Shown here one piece after another: positions 5,091 to 5,610 of a DNA stretch of 5,610 nt. Each line of letters opens with the position of its first letter. The first letter of the stretch is position 1. Below the pieces are notes generated by a model that was not told where the DNA came from, ran no database searches, and saw only the letters and a program-made list of their open reading frames with translations. Source of the DNA: Pseudomonadota bacterium (GTDB taxonomy: Bacteria > Pseudomonadota > Gammaproteobacteria > Xanthomonadales > Xanthomonadaceae); NCBI GenBank assembly GCA_023423855.1, contig JAFAEU010000418.1, forward strand, positions 1 to 5,610. The letters run 5' to 3'. A program made the position numbers and the translations under genes.

Positions 5091-5610
5091 GCGGTTTCTC
5101 CGGGGTTGCGCAGCGCGCCGGCGAGGATGCCGTCGATGCGGTCGGTTTCTTTCAGGAAGGCGTCGTGGCCGTAGGCCGAGCGCAGCACGCGCAGCTGGCC
5201 GGCGCTGCCGAGTCCTTCGACCAGCGCCACGGAATCGGACAGCGGCACCAGGCGGTCGCCCTCGACCGCGACCACGAGGGTCGGCACGCGCACCTGCGCG
5301 GGGTCGATGCGGTGCAGGTCGATCGATTCGGACAGGCGCAGCCAGGCGTTGACCGGCGTGCGCGAAACGAAGCGCGCGCCGGCGGCGTCGAGGTAGTCCT
5401 CGGCGGCGACGCGCACGCGGCTATTGACCACTTCCGGCGGCGCGTCGAAGCGCTCCTCGAATTCCTCGGGCGTGCGGTAACTGAGCATCGCGAACTGGCG
5501 CGCCAGCGACAGGCCCTGCACGTCGGCGCACTGCAGCTGGCCCAGCGCGACCGCCTTGCGCTGCAGCGCGCGCCACGCGGCGGCATAGGGGTGCGCGCGG
5601 TGTGCGCCGC
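5087..5610 (-). CDS. metX: MetX-family homoserine O-acyltransferase, C-terminal part
   Basis: Only the last 173 residues are in the window; the start and the nucleophile-elbow serine lie beyond position 5610. The protein is an alpha/beta hydrolase-fold acyltransferase that should activate homoserine for MetB, probably with succinyl-CoA as in other gammaproteobacteria. Two of the three catalytic residues can be placed by comparison with MetX: the aspartate in VEGDRLVP (codon 5255-5257) and the histidine in YGHDAFLKE (codon 5165-5167). The segment LSLARQFAMLSYRTPEEFEERF, split here only by length, also fits MetX. The stretch RTPVNAWLRLSESIDLH (5312-5362) departs from the FDANSYLYL-like sequence of classical MetX. 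Xanthomonads also have MetX relatives that act on serine, so the substrate is not certain. Position directly before metB, with an ATGA overlap, supports homoserine. The acyl donor, succinyl or acetyl, cannot be read from this half. Confidence 0.82.
   Translation of the reverse strand, partial: GAHRAHPYAAAWRALQRKAVALGQLQCADVQGLSLARQFAMLSYRTPEEFEERFDAPPEVVNSRVRVAAEDYLDAAGARFVSRTPVNAWLRLSESIDLHRIDPAQVRVPTLVVAVEGDRLVPLSDSVALVEGLGSAGQLRVLRSAYGHDAFLKETDRIDGILAGALRNPGETA
5098..5101 (-). promoter_or_regulatory. Ribosome-binding site for metB inside the metX-like gene
   Basis: On the minus strand GGAG sits 7 bases before the metB ATG, inside the last codons of the upstream gene. With the ATGA stop/start overlap it allows both re-initiation by terminating ribosomes and independent initiation. 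The hom start lacks an equally clear site. Confidence 0.7.

Noticed and set aside
3717..5174. Plus-strand 485-codon frame antisense to metB
   Set aside because: Arginine/glutamine/valine-rich shadow frame with no homology that I recognise.

Overview
The window looks like high-GC gammaproteobacterial DNA. The best guess is the family Xanthomonadaceae (Lysobacter, Luteimonas, Pseudoxanthomonas or Stenotrophomonas type). Reasons are the very GC-rich third codon positions, the metX-like/metB/hom gene order, a ThrA-type homoserine dehydrogenase without a kinase domain, a GTAG-type repetitive extragenic palindrome of the kind described in Stenotrophomonas (SMAG elements), and a secreted chitinase behind a Clp/CRP-like site. 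The genus cannot be fixed from the sequence alone.

Layout. Positions 1-440 hold no gene I can support. They form the control region and leader of the chitinase and are rich in small repeats: a tandem GTTGTCATC repeat, a perfect TTCCCCGT-N5-ACGGGGAA palindrome overlapping a CRP/Clp-like site, and a TGACAACG-N9-CGTTGTCA dyad containing a TTGACA hexamer. Positions 441-2492 (+) encode a 683-residue secreted GH18 chitinase with a signal peptide, a CBM5/12 chitin-binding module, an Ig-like domain, a fibronectin type III domain and a complete catalytic domain. A strong intrinsic terminator follows at 2522-2553.

Positions 2554-2772 separate convergent transcription units. They hold two dispersed-repeat-like elements: an imperfect palindrome (2617-2644) and an inverted pair of GTAG/REP hairpins (2685-2762). 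The second pair ends 10 bases from the stop codon of the gene arriving from the other side.

Positions 2773-5610 (-) carry an operon transcribed in the order metX-like (5' part outside the window), metB, hom. Both junctions are 4-base stop/start overlaps (ATGA and GTGA), so the three products are probably made together. The logic is that Hom makes homoserine, the MetX-family enzyme activates it by O-acylation (O-succinylation is likely), and MetB exchanges the acyl group for cysteine to give cystathionine on the way to methionine. The Hom protein has neither an aspartokinase domain nor an ACT regulatory domain.

I see no rRNA, tRNA, CRISPR array, insertion sequence or clearly new multi-gene system. 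The least ordinary parts are the repeat-dense chitinase control region, the unregulated Hom form in the operon, the divergent MetX-family segment and the REP-type elements.
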